A DNA stretch of 64,000 bases from NCBI RefSeq assembly GCF_016464305.1, contig NZ_JAEIOJ010000017.1, positions 1 to 64,000 of the forward strand. The letters are read 5' to 3'. A program made the position numbers and the translations under genes. The DNA comes from Umezawaea beigongshangensis (lineage in GTDB: Bacteria; Actinomycetota; Actinomycetes; Mycobacteriales; Pseudonocardiaceae). Below are positions 10,182 through 19,512 of this stretch, piece by piece; the stretch's first letter is position 1; each line of letters begins with the position of its first letter. The notes below the pieces were generated by a model. It was given only the letters and a program-made list of their open reading frames with translations, was not told the origin of the DNA and did no database searches.

Positions 10182-11639
10182 TCAGCCGACGGCCCCTTCC
10201 ATCTGCAGCTCGATCAGGCGGTTCAGCTCGAGGGCGTACTCCATGGGGAGCTCGCGCGCGATGGGCTCGACGAACCCGCGCACGATCATCGCCATGGCCT
10301 CGTCCTCGTTGAGGCCGCGGGACATCAGGTAGAACAGCTGGTCCTCGGAGATCTTCGAGACCGTGGCCTCGTGCCCCATCGACACGTCGTCCTCGCGGAC
10401 GTCGACGTAGGGGTAGGTGTCCGACCGGCTGATCGTGTCGACCAGCAGCGCGTCGCACTTCACCGTGGACTTCGAGTGGTGCGCGCGCTTGTTGACCTGG
10501 ACCAGGCCGCGGTAGGACGTGCGGCCACCGCCGCGGGCCACCGACTTCGACACGATGGTCGAGGAGGTGTGCGGCGCCATGTGGACCATCTTCGCGCCCG
10601 CGTCCTGGTGCTGGCCCTCGCCCGCGAACGCGATCGAGAGGACCTCGCCCTTGGCGTGCTCGCCCATGAGGAACACGGCCGGGTACTTCATCGTCACCTT
10701 GGAGCCGATGTTGCCGTCGACCCACTCCATGGTCGCGCCCTCTTCGGCCTTGGCGCGCTTGGTGACCAGGTTGTAGACGTTGTTCGACCAGTTCTGGATC
10801 GTCGTGTAGCGGCAGCGGCCGCCCTTCTTCACGACGATCTCCACGACGGCCGAGTGCAGCGAGTCCGAGGAGTAGATCGGCGCCGTGCAGCCCTCGACGT
10901 AGTGCACGTAGGCACCCTCGTCGACGATGATCAGCGTGCGCTCGAACTGGCCCATGTTCTCGGTGTTGATCCGGAAGTAGGCCTGGAGCGGGATCTCCAC
11001 GTGCACGCCCTTGGGCACGTAGATGAACGAGCCGCCGGACCACACCGCCGAGTTCAGGGCGGAGAACTTGTTGTCACCCGAGGGGATGACGGAGCCGAAG
11101 TACTCCCGGAACAGCTCCGGGTGCTCCTTCAGGCCGGTGTCGGTGTCCATGAAGATGACACCCTGCGCCTCGAGCTCCTCGTTGATCTGGTGGTAGACCA
11201 CCTCGGACTCGTACTGCGCGGCGACACCGGCGACGAGGCGCTGCTTCTCCGCCTCGGGGATGCCCAGCCGGTCGTAGGTGTTCTTGATCTCCTCGGGCAG
11301 TTCTTCCCAGGTCGTCGCCTGCTTCTCGGTCGACCGGACGAAGTACTTGATCGAGTCGAAGTCGATCCCGGTGAGGTCTGCGCCCCAGTTCGGCATCGGC
11401 TTGCGCTCGAAGAGCTTCAGGCCCTTGAGGCGGTGCTCCAGCATCCACTCGGGCTCGCTCTTCTTCGTCGAGATGTCCCGAACGACGTCCTCGTTCAGAC
11501 CTCGGCGAGCGCTCGCACCGGCCACGTCGGAGTCGGACCAGCCGAACTCGTAGTTGCCGATGCTGGCCAGGGTCTCCTCCTGGCTGAGCGGCTCAGACTG
11601 CGCCGTGGTGGGCGTGCGCTGCTCGGCAGCGGCAGTCAT
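10182..11639 (-). CDS. sufB: SufB, Fe-S scaffold subunit
   Basis: A 485-residue SufB on which the nascent Fe-S cluster is built. [12 protein letters not shown] lies near the N-terminus. [15 protein letters not shown] is near 215, [17 protein letters not shown] near 260, and the C-terminus reads [24 protein letters not shown]. The ATG at 11639 overlaps the sufR stop by the ATGA arrangement. No intein insertion is seen, unlike the SufB of some mycobacteria; the protein is of ordinary uninterrupted length. Confidence 0.95.
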   Translation of the reverse strand: MTAAAEQRTPTTAQSEPLSQEETLASIGNYEFGWSDSDVAGASARRGLNEDVVRDISTKKSEPEWMLEHRLKGLKLFERKPMPNWGADLTGIDFDSIKYFVRSTEKQATTWEELPEEIKNTYDRLGIPEAEKQRLVAGVAAQYESEVVYHQINEELEAQGVIFMDTDTGLKEHPELFREYFGSVIPSGDNKFSALNSAVWSGGSFIYVPKGVHVEIPLQAYFRINTENMGQFERTLIIVDEGAYVHYVEGCTAPIYSSDSLHSAVVEIVVKKGGRCRYTTIQNWSNNVYNLVTKRAKAEEGATMEWVDGNIGSKVTMKYPAVFLMGEHAKGEVLSIAFAGEGQHQDAGAKMVHMAPHTSSTIVSKSVARGGGRTSYRGLVQVNKRAHHSKSTVKCDALLVDTISRSDTYPYVDVREDDVSMGHEATVSKISEDQLFYLMSRGLNEDEAMAMIVRGFVEPIARELPMEYALELNRLIELQMEGAVG

Positions 11640-12421
11640 GCGGGCTCCCCTCCATCTGGGGTCTGGTGACCGGTGGCGCCGTCGTGCTCGGCGGCTCCAC
11701 CGGCGGTGATCCGTGCGGTGTTCGGGATGTGCGTCGTGCACGCGGCGTCGCCGCGCGCGATGGTCGCCAAGCGCTGCACGTGCGTGCCGAGCAGGTCGGC
11801 GAAGATCGCCGTCTCGGCCTCGCACAGCTGCGGGAACTCGGCTGCCACGTGTGCGACCGGGCAGTGGTGCTGGCAGAGCTGCTCCCCGGCCCCGACGTGA
11901 CGCGCCGACGCAGCGTAACCCTCCCTGGTCAGCGCGCTGGCGAGGGCCTTGGCCCCGTCGACGGGACCGGGCTGGGACACGATCGACGCCCGGTGCCGGT
12001 CGACGAGTGCGAGCACCCGCCTCTCGGCGAAGGCTCGTACCGCCTCTTCCCCGCCCTGTTCGGCGAGGAACCGGAGCGCGGCGACCGCGAGGTCGTCGTA
12101 GGCGTGCCCGAAGCGGGCCCGTCCCGACTCGGTGAGCAGGAACAGCTTCGCCGGACGTCCGCGGCCGCGCTGGCCGCTCCGGGGGGCGTTCCTGCTCGTG
12201 GCCTCGCCGTCCGCCACCAGCGCGTCGATGTGCCGGCGGACGGCGGTGGGACTGATCCCGAGCGCCTCCGCGACCTCGACGGCCGTGACGGGTCCCCGTT
12301 CCAGCAGCAGACGGGCGACGCCGTGCCGGGTCCGTCCGTCCGCGTGCAGCGTCACCGCGGCCGGGCCCGTGGGCTCGTCCGGGGTGTGCGCGTGCGGCGC
12401 GGCGGTCCCGACGTTTTTCAC
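11636..12421 (-). CDS. sufR: SufR, Fe-S-sensing repressor of the suf operon
   Basis: A 261-residue winged-helix regulator at the head of the suf operon, overlapping sufB by 4 nt. The recognition helix is in [19 protein letters not shown] (about residues 50-68). Four C-terminal cysteines at 183, 187, 200 and 228 ([11 protein letters not shown]...QLCEAE) could hold a [4Fe-4S] cluster, as known for this family. I place the start at GTG 12421. It lies immediately next to a perfect CAAC-N6-GTTG operator, which a longer reading from 12487 would put inside the coding region. The exact start is less certain than the identity. Confidence 0.85.
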   Translation of the reverse strand: MKNVGTAAPHAHTPDEPTGPAAVTLHADGRTRHGVARLLLERGPVTAVEVAEALGISPTAVRRHIDALVADGEATSRNAPRSGQRGRGRPAKLFLLTESGRARFGHAYDDLAVAALRFLAEQGGEEAVRAFAERRVLALVDRHRASIVSQPGPVDGAKALASALTREGYAASARHVGAGEQLCQHHCPVAHVAAEFPQLCEAETAIFADLLGTHVQRLATIARGDAACTTHIPNTARITAGGAAEHDGATGHQTPDGGEPA

Positions 12422-12434
12422 AACACCAGTGTTG
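12421..12434. promoter_or_regulatory. SufR operator
   Basis: CAACACCAGTGTTG is a perfect 14-bp palindrome of the form CAAC-N6-GTTG, the SufR recognition pattern described in cyanobacteria. It touches the proposed sufR start codon and lies about 100 bp from the divergent mptB start. It most likely mediates autoregulation of the whole suf operon, loosening when the SufR cluster is lost. Confidence 0.75.
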
Positions 12435-12524
12435 CTTATTTGCTCTCGGGTGGCAAAGACGCGTGCCTCACGGGTGACGTGGCTCACCCGCGACGTGCCG
12501 CCGGGGGGTGCGGGCGTCGATCGC

Positions 12525-12530
12525 TACGCT
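12525..12530 (+). promoter_or_regulatory. -10 box of the leaderless mptB promoter
   Basis: TACGCT followed by exactly 6 nt and GTG at 12537, the spacing expected when transcription begins on the start codon. This supports GTG 12537 as the mptB start. Confidence 0.6.
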
Positions 12531-12536
12531 GCGCAC

Positions 12537-14162
12537 GTGGAGGCGGGCGGAGTGGGAGACGGTGATCCGGGAGACGGTGGCCTGAGGACGGCGGACCGCG
12601 ACGGGGCGGGCGAGGCCGGACCGCTCAACGGCTCCGAGCGGCGCCAGCTCGACGTGGTGCGCCGCTGGGGCACGATGGGCGCGCTGCTGCTCGCCGTCGG
12701 GTCGCTGGGCGCCGGCGCCGCCCCCGTGTTCAGCCCGCTGCCCGGCACGCCGGTGCTCGGCCTGTTCGCGCGGATGCCGAGCGTGGCGATGGGCATCGCC
12801 TGGAGCGGCATCTTCATGATCGTCTCGGCCTGGCTGTGGCTCGGCCGGTTCACCCGTCCGGGACGGCCGCGGCTCGCGTCGCGCAGCCAGATGGACCGCA
12901 CGCTGCTCATGTGGATCACCCCGCTGGTGTTCGTCCTGCCGATGTTCAGCCGGGACGTCTACAGCTACCTCGCCCAGAGCGAGATCGCCGCGCGCGGGCA
13001 GGACCCCTACGAGCTGGGCCCGGCGAACGCGCTGGGGGTGGACCACCCGCTCACCACGAACGTGCCCAACATCTGGCGCGAGACCCCGGCCCCCTACGGC
13101 CCGCTGTTCCTCGCCGCCGGCCGGATCATCGCGACGGTCTCGGGCAACCACGTCCTCACCGGCGTGTTCCTGCACCGGCTGCTGGCGCTGATCGGCCTGG
13201 CGCTGATCGTGTGGGCGCTGCCCAGGCTCGCGCGGCGCTTCGGCGTGCCGCCGGTGGGCGCGCTGTGGCTCGGCGCGGCGAACCCGCTGGTGCTGTTCCA
13301 CGTGGTCATCGGCGTGCACAACGACGGCCTCGCGATCGGCCTGATGCTCGTCGGGATCGAGCTGGCGCTGCGCAGGGTGCCGGTGGTGAGGCGGGGCTCG
13401 GTCCCGCCGCCGCTGAGCCGCGACGAGATCGTGTGGATCGCCGTCGGCACGGCGGTGATCACGCTCGGCGCGGCGGTGAAGATCCCCGCCGCGCTCGCGC
13501 TCGGCTTCCTCGGCGTGATCGTCGCGCGACGGCTCGGCGGCGGCTTCGGGCACCTGGTGAAGGTCGCCCTGGTGATGCTGGTCGTGTCCGGCACGGTGCT
13601 GGTGGTCACCTGCGTCGGCACCGGCCTGGGCTTCGGCTGGACGTCGACGCTCAACACCGCCAGCACCGTCAAGAGCTGGATGTCGCCACCGACCGCGCTG
13701 GGCTTCCTCGCCGGTGGCACCGGCATCATGCTCGGCCTGGGCAACCACACCGAGTCCACCATCGCGATCACCCGCATCATCGGGCAGGGCGTGAGCGTGG
13801 TCCTCGTGGCGACGCTGCTGTGGAAGGCGTTCCGCGGCCGCATCAAGGCGCTGAACGGCCTCGGCGCGGGCATCGGCGCGGTGCTCGTCCTCGGTCCGGT
13901 GCTGCAACCCTGGTACGTGCTGTGGGCGGCGCTGCCGCTCGCGACCGCCGTGGTCGCCAAGCGCTTCCGCACCTTCGCCGCGGCGACCAGCGCCGTCATC
14001 GCCGTCATCCTGCCGCCCACCGGGTCGGCGTTCGACGGTCGCGCCTACACCGTGCCGCAGGCCGTGACGGGCGCGGTCGTGGCGTTCGCCGTGTGCCTGT
14101 TCCTCGCGCGCAAACCGCTCCAGCCGCTGTGGCGGCCGGACGTGCTCCCGCCTCAGCGCTGA
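12537..14162 (+). CDS. mptB: alpha-(1->6)-mannosyltransferase MptB
   Basis: A 541-residue polytopic GT-C glycosyltransferase that uses polyprenyl-phosphate mannose outside the membrane to build lipomannan-type chains. About a dozen hydrophobic segments are visible. The acidic loop after the second or third segment, MFSRDVYSYLAQSEIAARG, carries the expected Asp residues. APYGPLFL and VVIGVHNDGLAIGLML loops follow. A short soluble N-terminus precedes the first segment at about residue 40. The gene diverges from sufR exactly as Rv1459c does from Rv1460, which supports the assignment. Confidence 0.87.
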   Translation: MEAGGVGDGDPGDGGLRTADRDGAGEAGPLNGSERRQLDVVRRWGTMGALLLAVGSLGAGAAPVFSPLPGTPVLGLFARMPSVAMGIAWSGIFMIVSAWLWLGRFTRPGRPRLASRSQMDRTLLMWITPLVFVLPMFSRDVYSYLAQSEIAARGQDPYELGPANALGVDHPLTTNVPNIWRETPAPYGPLFLAAGRIIATVSGNHVLTGVFLHRLLALIGLALIVWALPRLARRFGVPPVGALWLGAANPLVLFHVVIGVHNDGLAIGLMLVGIELALRRVPVVRRGSVPPPLSRDEIVWIAVGTAVITLGAAVKIPAALALGFLGVIVARRLGGGFGHLVKVALVMLVVSGTVLVVTCVGTGLGFGWTSTLNTASTVKSWMSPPTALGFLAGGTGIMLGLGNHTESTIAITRIIGQGVSVVLVATLLWKAFRGRIKALNGLGAGIGAVLVLGPVLQPWYVLWAALPLATAVVAKRFRTFAAATSAVIAVILPPTGSAFDGRAYTVPQAVTGAVVAFAVCLFLARKPLQPLWRPDVLPPQR

Positions 14163-14254
14163 CACCTCTCGTACCGCTGGCCAAAGGTTGCGCCGAGGTG
14201 ATCCTTTGCGGTGGAACAGCGGGCCAGAACCGTGGTGGACGGGCGGTGGGCCGC

Positions 14255-14260
14255 TAGCTT
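14255..14260 (+). promoter_or_regulatory. -10 box of the XRE regulator promoter
   Basis: TAGCTT followed by 8 nt and ATG 14269, consistent with a leaderless or near-leaderless transcript for the XRE/DUF397 cluster. Confidence 0.5.
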
Positions 14261-14268
14261 CGACCGGC

Positions 14269-15180
14269 ATGAGGGAGCCGAAACGGCGCGTCACCACCGT
14301 GCAGAGCCGCGAGCTGGGCGAGGAGCTGCGCCGTGCCCGCGAACGCGCGCGGGTGGGCGGGAGCGCGGTGTGCGAGGAGCTGGAGTGGTCGCCCGCGAAG
14401 CTCTCCAAGCTCGAAGGCGGCTGGCGCGGCACCAGCGACGTCGAACTCGCCGTGCTGCTCGGAAGGCTGGGCTCCGACAAGGCCACGCGGGACCGCGTCC
14501 TGCGGCTGGCCCGCGAGCACGACACGGGGTACCTCGTCCGGCCGCACTTCGGGAAGCTGGCGGACTCGCTGCTGTGCCTGATCATCCACGAACGCGCGGC
14601 GCGGGCGATCAGCAGCTACGAGCCGATGATCGTTCCCGGACTGCTCCAGACCGAGGACTACGCCGCCGCGATGATCGGCAAGTTCGGCGAGGCCACTCAG
14701 GAGAACGTCGATCTCAAGGTCCGCGCCCGGATCGACCGACAGGAGATCCTGGCGAGCGAACGATCTCCCGTCACGGAGTTCTTCATCCACGAGACAGCGC
14801 TGCGCACCGCCGTCGGTGGAGCGAAGGTGATGCACGACCAGATGATGCGGCTCGCCTTCATGTGCGACTGGAGGCTGCTCACACCCCGCGTCATCCCGAT
14901 GGCGGCAGGCAACCACCCCTACCTCATGCACTCCTCGGTGCTGATGGAGTTCGACTCGGTCAAGCCGGTCGCGTACTCCGAGACCGACACCGCGACGGTC
15001 TTTCTGGAGGACGACCACGCGGTCGACTTCTACCAGCGCAAGCAGTCGGTGCTGGCCGATCTGGCGTTGGACGCGGGACGATCGAGGTCGGTGTTCGCCC
15101 ACTGGGCGGACGTCTACGACCGGCGAGGGGATTCCGATGACCAGGACGTGGCGCACCAGCAGCTACAGCGGGGGTGGTGA
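14269..15180 (+). CDS. XRE-family regulator with DUF5753 domain (WhiJ-like)
   Basis: A 303-residue DNA-binding protein. The N-terminal helix-turn-helix occupies about residues 14-70 (LGEELRRARERA, CEELEWSPAKLSKLEGG). A DUF5753 ligand-type domain fills the rest, with SYEPMIVPGLLQTEDYA near 117 and RIDRQEIL near 153. This architecture is shared with WhiJ-type developmental regulators of Streptomyces, which typically stand beside DUF397 genes, as here. The end overlaps the first DUF397 gene by 44 nt. As a result the last 15 or so residues (DSDDQDVAHQQLQRGW) are an alternate-frame reading of that gene. Confidence 0.88.
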   Translation: MREPKRRVTTVQSRELGEELRRARERARVGGSAVCEELEWSPAKLSKLEGGWRGTSDVELAVLLGRLGSDKATRDRVLRLAREHDTGYLVRPHFGKLADSLLCLIIHERAARAISSYEPMIVPGLLQTEDYAAAMIGKFGEATQENVDLKVRARIDRQEILASERSPVTEFFIHETALRTAVGGAKVMHDQMMRLAFMCDWRLLTPRVIPMAAGNHPYLMHSSVLMEFDSVKPVAYSETDTATVFLEDDHAVDFYQRKQSVLADLALDAGRSRSVFAHWADVYDRRGDSDDQDVAHQQLQRGW

Positions 15181-15376
15181 CCAGAACTGCGTCGAGGTGG
15201 CGTTCGGGGGGCACGTCGGCGTGCGGGACTCCAAGAACCCCGTGCCCGAACTCGCCTTCACGCTCGAAGCTTGGCGTGGGTTCCTCCGCTGCTCACCGCG
15301 CGTGCCGCTGGTGGTGTCTGATCATCTACGCGCGACCACCGGCGAACCCGCAGGACCGGCGAGAGGACTCCGATGA
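15137..15376 (+). CDS. DUF397 small protein, copy 1
   Basis: A 79-residue DUF397 protein. The signature is MTRTWRTSSYSGGGDQNCVEVA, split here as MTRTWRTSSYSGG then QNCVEVAF, followed by VGVRDSKNP. Such proteins are known partners of the upstream XRE-DUF5753 type and probably modulate its DNA binding. Residues 50-79 do not match copy 2 and have an odd, low-complexity character. The ATG lies inside the regulator gene, and the stop overlaps copy 2 by ATGA. Confidence 0.83.
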   Translation: MTRTWRTSSYSGGGDQNCVEVAFGGHVGVRDSKNPVPELAFTLEAWRGFLRCSPRVPLVVSDHLRATTGEPAGPARGLR

Positions 15377-15609
15377 CCAGGGCGTGGCGCACCAGCAGCT
15401 ACAGCGGGACCGGCCAGGAGAACTGCGTCGAGGTGGCGTTCGGGGGTGACGTCGGCGTGCGGGACTCCAAGAACCCCGTGGCCGACCTCGCCTTCTCCGC
15501 CGAGGCTTGGCTCGGGTTCCTGAACGCTCAACTCGGGGTGCCCGAACGCTCCACTCGGGGTGCCCGAACGCTCAACTCGCGTAACTGCGCGTGGGGGTCT
15601 CGCGACTGA
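15373..15609 (+). CDS. DUF397 small protein, copy 2
   Basis: A 78-residue DUF397 protein. It is about 80 percent identical to copy 1 over the first 50 residues, so the two arose by a local duplication with a period of about 236 bp. Its last 25 or so residues (from NAQLGVPERSTRG on) are encoded by the 22-bp repeat array at 15522-15581 and are not part of the DUF397 fold. Translation is coupled to copy 1. Confidence 0.82.
   Translation: MTRAWRTSSYSGTGQENCVEVAFGGDVGVRDSKNPVADLAFSAEAWLGFLNAQLGVPERSTRGARTLNSRNCAWGSRD
15522..15581 (+). repeat. 22-bp-period repeat array, site A
   Basis: Two full 22-bp units and a partial third begin at 15522, 15544 and 15566. Each starts GAACGCTCMACTCG and continues SGGTGCCC. 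The array lies inside the 3' end of the second DUF397 gene. Related arrays are at 25293-25352 (inverted) and 26263-26324, with a single unit at 49049-49070. Confidence 0.85.
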
Positions 15610-15662
15610 ACGGTACGGGCTGGGAGGATCGGGGCGTTCCGGGCGGGCCACGGGAGGTCGGG

Positions 15663-18600
15663 ATGACGGAGGACGCGGCGTCCGCGGTGCCGGTGGAGGA
15701 GATCCGGTTCGCGGTGGTCCTCAACGGCGGGGTGAGTCTCGCCGTGTGGATGGGCGGCGTGGTGCTGGAGCTGGACCGGCTCACCCGCGCCGGATCGGAC
15801 TACGAGCGGCTGCTGGCGATGGTGGGGTGCAGCGCCCGCGCGGACGTCATCACGGGCACCTCGGCGGGCGGGATCAACGGGGCCGCGCTCGCGCTGTCGC
15901 AGGTGAACCGCAGAGCCGATCTGTCGCGGCTGCGCGACCTGTGGGCCGAGCAGGGCAGGATGGAGCAGCTCCTGCGCACGCCGTTCCAGGGGCAGCCGGT
16001 GTCGCTGCTCAAGGGCGACGAGTTCTTCCTGCCCCGCCTCCAGGAGGCGCTGGAGCGGCTCACCACCGACTTCGAGCCGACGCTGCCGCACGAGCGGCCG
16101 ATCGACCTGCGCATCACCACGACCCTGCTGTCCGGCGTGTCGGAGACGACCCACGACGACCTGGGCCAGGCGCTGGTGCAGTCCGCGCACCAGGGCAGCT
16201 TCTCCTTCCGCCGCGACGCCTACGACTGGTCCGCGCCGCCGAACGCCGACACCCGCGACGACTTCCGCCCCGAGACGCTCCCGCTGCGGGTGCGGCAGCT
16301 CGCGCTGGCCGCGCGCTCGTCGGCGTCGTTCCCGTTCGCGTTCGAGCCGTCGTTCGTGCCGGTGAACGGCCCGGCCGTCGCCGACCGGCCGGACATGGGC
16401 GACGTCGCGTCGTGGGCCGCCGAGGACGGCTCGGACCGCTCGCGGTTCGCGGTGGACGGCGGCGTGCTGGTCAACACCCCCACGCGGGAAGCGCTGGAGG
16501 CCGTGGACCGGATGCCCGCCGACGGGCCGGTGCGGCGGGTGATGCTGCTGGTGTTCCCGCACGCGCAGCGGGACGGCGCGCACGATCCGGCGCACCGGCA
16601 CGACGACATGCCCAGCACGCTCGGCGCGGGCGGTGACCTGCTGGGCGCGCTGACGAGCCAGAGCAGCCGGACCTACGTGGAGCGGGTCGAGGAGCACAAC
16701 CGGGTCGCGGCGGCGCGGCGCAGCGACCGCAACGCGCTGCTGGAGCGCCTCGCGCTGAAGGCGGGCACCGGGCACGAGCGGCCGATCACCGTGACGCGGG
16801 AGCTCTACACGCTGGCGCACACGCTCCACGACCACTACGAGGACGTGCGCATCCGGCAGGCGGCCCGCGACCTGACGATGCGGCAGTTCGACTCGGAGCG
16901 CGCCCGGCCGCAGGGGGCGAGCACCGCGGTGTGGTCGTTCGAGCGGGTGCGGGCGGCGGCCGAGGCGGCGCAGCGGGCCTGGTTGAAGGACCACGGCGTG
17001 CTGCCCTACGTTCCGGCGTCTCCGCCGCCGACCGCGTTCGGCGAGGGCTGGCCGTGGGGCGTGCTGATGGCCGAGCGGCTCGCCTCCGCGGTGCTGGACG
17101 TGCTCAAGCGCCTGGTGTGGGTGGTGCCCGACGGCGGCGGCGGTCCCGAGGGGCGGATCGCGGTGCTGCGCACCGAGCTGCACCGGGCGCGGGCCGAGCT
17201 GAAGAGGTTGCGCGAGAACCTCGAACACCTGTGGACGGCCGTCGAGCCGGGGGCGATGGACCAGGCGTACTGGACGCGGCGGCTCGCCGCCTACGCCGAG
17301 AACGTGATCGGTCCGGGCGACAACACCACCGGGCGGCAGGTGCGGCAGCAGGTCGACGAGGTGGCGCGCGTCTTGGCCGAGGCGCGGACGATCCTCGTCG
17401 GCCTGACCGACGACGAGCGGCTGAAACTGGGCGGGCTGCACTGCTGGAAGGTGCTGCTGAAGGAGGACCGGGTCGACGGGGAGACCGGCACCGACGGCGA
17501 GGTGTGGCTGTCGCGGGTGCTGGCGCTGGAGATCGCCGCGACGTGCCTGGCCGACGACTCGCACGACGGCTCCGACCAGCCGGTGGAGCTGGTGCAGGTC
17601 AGCCTCCAGACGCGCAACGCGTTCGCCGTGCACAGCCTGACCGCCGACGACAAGGCGGGCGGTGCGGCGCTGAGCCGGTTCTCCGGTTTCCTGAAGCGCT
17701 CCTGGCGCGTCAACGACTGGATCTGGGGTCGCCTGGACGGCGCGACGATGCTGTGCCGGGTGCTGTTCGACCCGCGGCGGTTGCGGCGGGTGGACCTCAT
17801 GGCCGGTACCGGCGGCACCGCGCGGGAGAGGGCGTGCGCGCAGGTCGCCGCGCTGGTCGACGCGCTGTTCGGCGGTGTGGTGCCGGAGATCGCCGACCTG
17901 GTGGCCGCCGCGGAGGACGAGCTGACCTCGGTGCACGAGCGCGAGCCCGGCGCGACGGACCTGCCGCCCTCGCTGCGGGCGCTGTCCGACCTGGCCGCGT
18001 GGGGCCTGCACCTGCGGATCGCCGTCGAGGAGCTGCCGCGGCTGCGGCAGGCGATCCTCGCCGACCGCGTCGACGGCGCCGACCCGCGCTCGCGCGGTGA
18101 GCTGTTCCTCCAGGAGCACGAGCGGCTCCTGCACCGGCTGGAGTCCCCGCCGGACTTCGCGCGGGAGGGGCGTGCGGCCGCCGCGCTCGGCATGGACGCG
18201 CTGCGGGCGTTCGACCGCGCCGGGATCGGCCGGGAACCGCTGGGCCAGGAGGCGGGCAGCGATCAGCTGATCCGCACGGCGGCCACCGCGGCGGCGGTGG
18301 CCGTGACGGTCGCGGACAGCAGCCGCTCCGGTCTCGCGCCGTTGAAGCCGATCACCAGGGGCGTGCGCGGCGCGACCCTGCTGCCGTACTGGGTGATCAC
18401 CGGGCTCACCAGGGGCGGCAAGCTCGCGCAGTTCCTCGGCCTGGGCGGGCTGGCCGCCGGTGGCGCTCTGCTGGTGGCGGCGGTGTTCGGGCTGCTGCCG
18501 AACTGGGCCACCGCTCCGGCGGCGTCGCTGGGCAGCGCCGCGCTGCTCGCCGCGTTCGGCTACGCGGCACTGCGCTCGGGCACGCTGCTGCACGGACTGG

Positions 18601-19469
18601 TGCTGCTGGCGCCGGTGATCCCGCTGGCGGTGCTGGCCTTCGACCGGGTGCGGACGGCGGCGGGCGACTCGTCGACGAGCGATCAGGTGATCACCGGCGC
18701 GGTCACCGTCGGCGGGGTGCTGTCCGTGGTGGCCGCGCTGCTGGTCATCGGCAGCCTGCCGTCCCCGGTGCGCACGCCGCTGGCCGTGCTGGCGGACCTG
18801 CGGTTGCGGCGGCGGCTGTTCGCCCGGTTGCGCCGCCGGTCCACGTGGGTGGCGGTGGTGGTGCTGGCCGTGCTCGCCGGTGCGGTGTGGGCGGTGCTGG
18901 CGCTGCGCCTGCACGACGTGCGGTGGCTGCGCGACGGCCTCGCGATCCTGGTGACGGTCGGCAGCGTGCTGTTCGGGTGGCGTGCCGCGCTGCGCGGCGG
19001 CCTGTCGTTGCAGCGCTGGCGGCGCGACGAGGACGGGTGGACGACCGAGCGGGCCGAGCCGCCGGAGGCCGCGACGGCGGGGTGGGCCGTGGTCTACGGC
19101 GTGGTGTTCCTGGTGATCGGCGCGGTGCTGGTGATCGTGCGCCCGGAGCAGGCGTGGGCGCTGACCGCGATGGGCACCGCGCTGGTGTTCGGTCTGGTGC
19201 TGCTGCTGGTGACGACCTGGCTGGTGCCCAGGCGCGGCCGGTCGCGGATCTCCGACGCGCTGGTGGAGCAGGCGATCTCGCCGGTCTACCCGGACCTCGC
19301 GCAGGTCGAGGTGGTGCTGCGGCAGCGGCTGGAGGGGCACGCGATGCTCTACCGCTACCTGGTGCGTCCGGTCGGCGACGACCGGACGCGTCCGCAGGAC
19401 CTGGAGCTGAGCCGGGCCGGTCGGGTCGTCGCGAAGCGCATCCGGGAGAAGCTGACCGCGGGAGGGTGA
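15663..19469 (+). CDS. large patatin-like phospholipase-related membrane protein
   Basis: A 1268-residue protein of the actinobacterial 'patatin-related' type. The N-terminal hydrolase domain (about 15-330) has an oxyanion segment NGGVSLAVWMGG, the nucleophile elbow GTSAGG (Ser near residue 69) and the catalytic Asp in VDGGVLVNTP near 270. A long, mostly helical middle region follows. From about residue 935 there are around six to eight hydrophobic segments (for example LAAGGALLVAAVFGLLPNWA and WAVVYGVVFLVIGAVLVIV). It probably cleaves lipid acyl esters at the membrane; the substrate is unknown. The ATG at 15663 follows GGGAGGTCGGG. It ends at a hairpin facing a convergent gene. Confidence 0.82.
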   Translation: MTEDAASAVPVEEIRFAVVLNGGVSLAVWMGGVVLELDRLTRAGSDYERLLAMVGCSARADVITGTSAGGINGAALALSQVNRRADLSRLRDLWAEQGRMEQLLRTPFQGQPVSLLKGDEFFLPRLQEALERLTTDFEPTLPHERPIDLRITTTLLSGVSETTHDDLGQALVQSAHQGSFSFRRDAYDWSAPPNADTRDDFRPETLPLRVRQLALAARSSASFPFAFEPSFVPVNGPAVADRPDMGDVASWAAEDGSDRSRFAVDGGVLVNTPTREALEAVDRMPADGPVRRVMLLVFPHAQRDGAHDPAHRHDDMPSTLGAGGDLLGALTSQSSRTYVERVEEHNRVAAARRSDRNALLERLALKAGTGHERPITVTRELYTLAHTLHDHYEDVRIRQAARDLTMRQFDSERARPQGASTAVWSFERVRAAAEAAQRAWLKDHGVLPYVPASPPPTAFGEGWPWGVLMAERLASAVLDVLKRLVWVVPDGGGGPEGRIAVLRTELHRARAELKRLRENLEHLWTAVEPGAMDQAYWTRRLAAYAENVIGPGDNTTGRQVRQQVDEVARVLAEARTILVGLTDDERLKLGGLHCWKVLLKEDRVDGETGTDGEVWLSRVLALEIAATCLADDSHDGSDQPVELVQVSLQTRNAFAVHSLTADDKAGGAALSRFSGFLKRSWRVNDWIWGRLDGATMLCRVLFDPRRLRRVDLMAGTGGTARERACAQVAALVDALFGGVVPEIADLVAAAEDELTSVHEREPGATDLPPSLRALSDLAAWGLHLRIAVEELPRLRQAILADRVDGADPRSRGELFLQEHERLLHRLESPPDFAREGRAAAALGMDALRAFDRAGIGREPLGQEAGSDQLIRTAATAAAVAVTVADSSRSGLAPLKPITRGVRGATLLPYWVITGLTRGGKLAQFLGLGGLAAGGALLVAAVFGLLPNWATAPAASLGSAALLAAFGYAALRSGTLLHGLVLLAPVIPLAVLAFDRVRTAAGDSSTSDQVITGAVTVGGVLSVVAALLVIGSLPSPVRTPLAVLADLRLRRRLFARLRRRSTWVAVVVLAVLAGAVWAVLALRLHDVRWLRDGLAILVTVGSVLFGWRAALRGGLSLQRWRRDEDGWTTERAEPPEAATAGWAVVYGVVFLVIGAVLVIVRPEQAWALTAMGTALVFGLVLLLVTTWLVPRRGRSRISDALVEQAISPVYPDLAQVEVVLRQRLEGHAMLYRYLVRPVGDDRTRPQDLELSRAGRVVAKRIREKLTAGG

Positions 19470-19485
19470 GCCCACCCCCCGCGGT
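19455..19485. terminator. bidirectional hairpin between the patatin-like and glycosyltransferase genes
   Basis: ACCGCGGG and GGGTG (19455-19468, one bulged A) pair with CACCC and CCCGCGGT (19473-19485). The result is a 13-bp stem with a 4-nt loop that includes the patatin-gene stop codon. A second small hairpin, CCGGCC-GTC-GGCCGG, is at 19496-19510. Confidence 0.65.
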
Positions 19486-19512
19486 CCGCCGAGTTCCGGC
19501 CGTCGGCCGGGG

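Noticed and set aside
11639-11825. Longer sufB reading frame starting at 11825
   Set aside because: It would overlap sufR by almost 190 nt. The ATG at 11639 has the normal SufB N-terminus and an ATGA overlap.
15522-15581. Possible CRISPR array
   Set aside because: The 22-bp units are contiguous with no unique spacers, and no cas genes are present.
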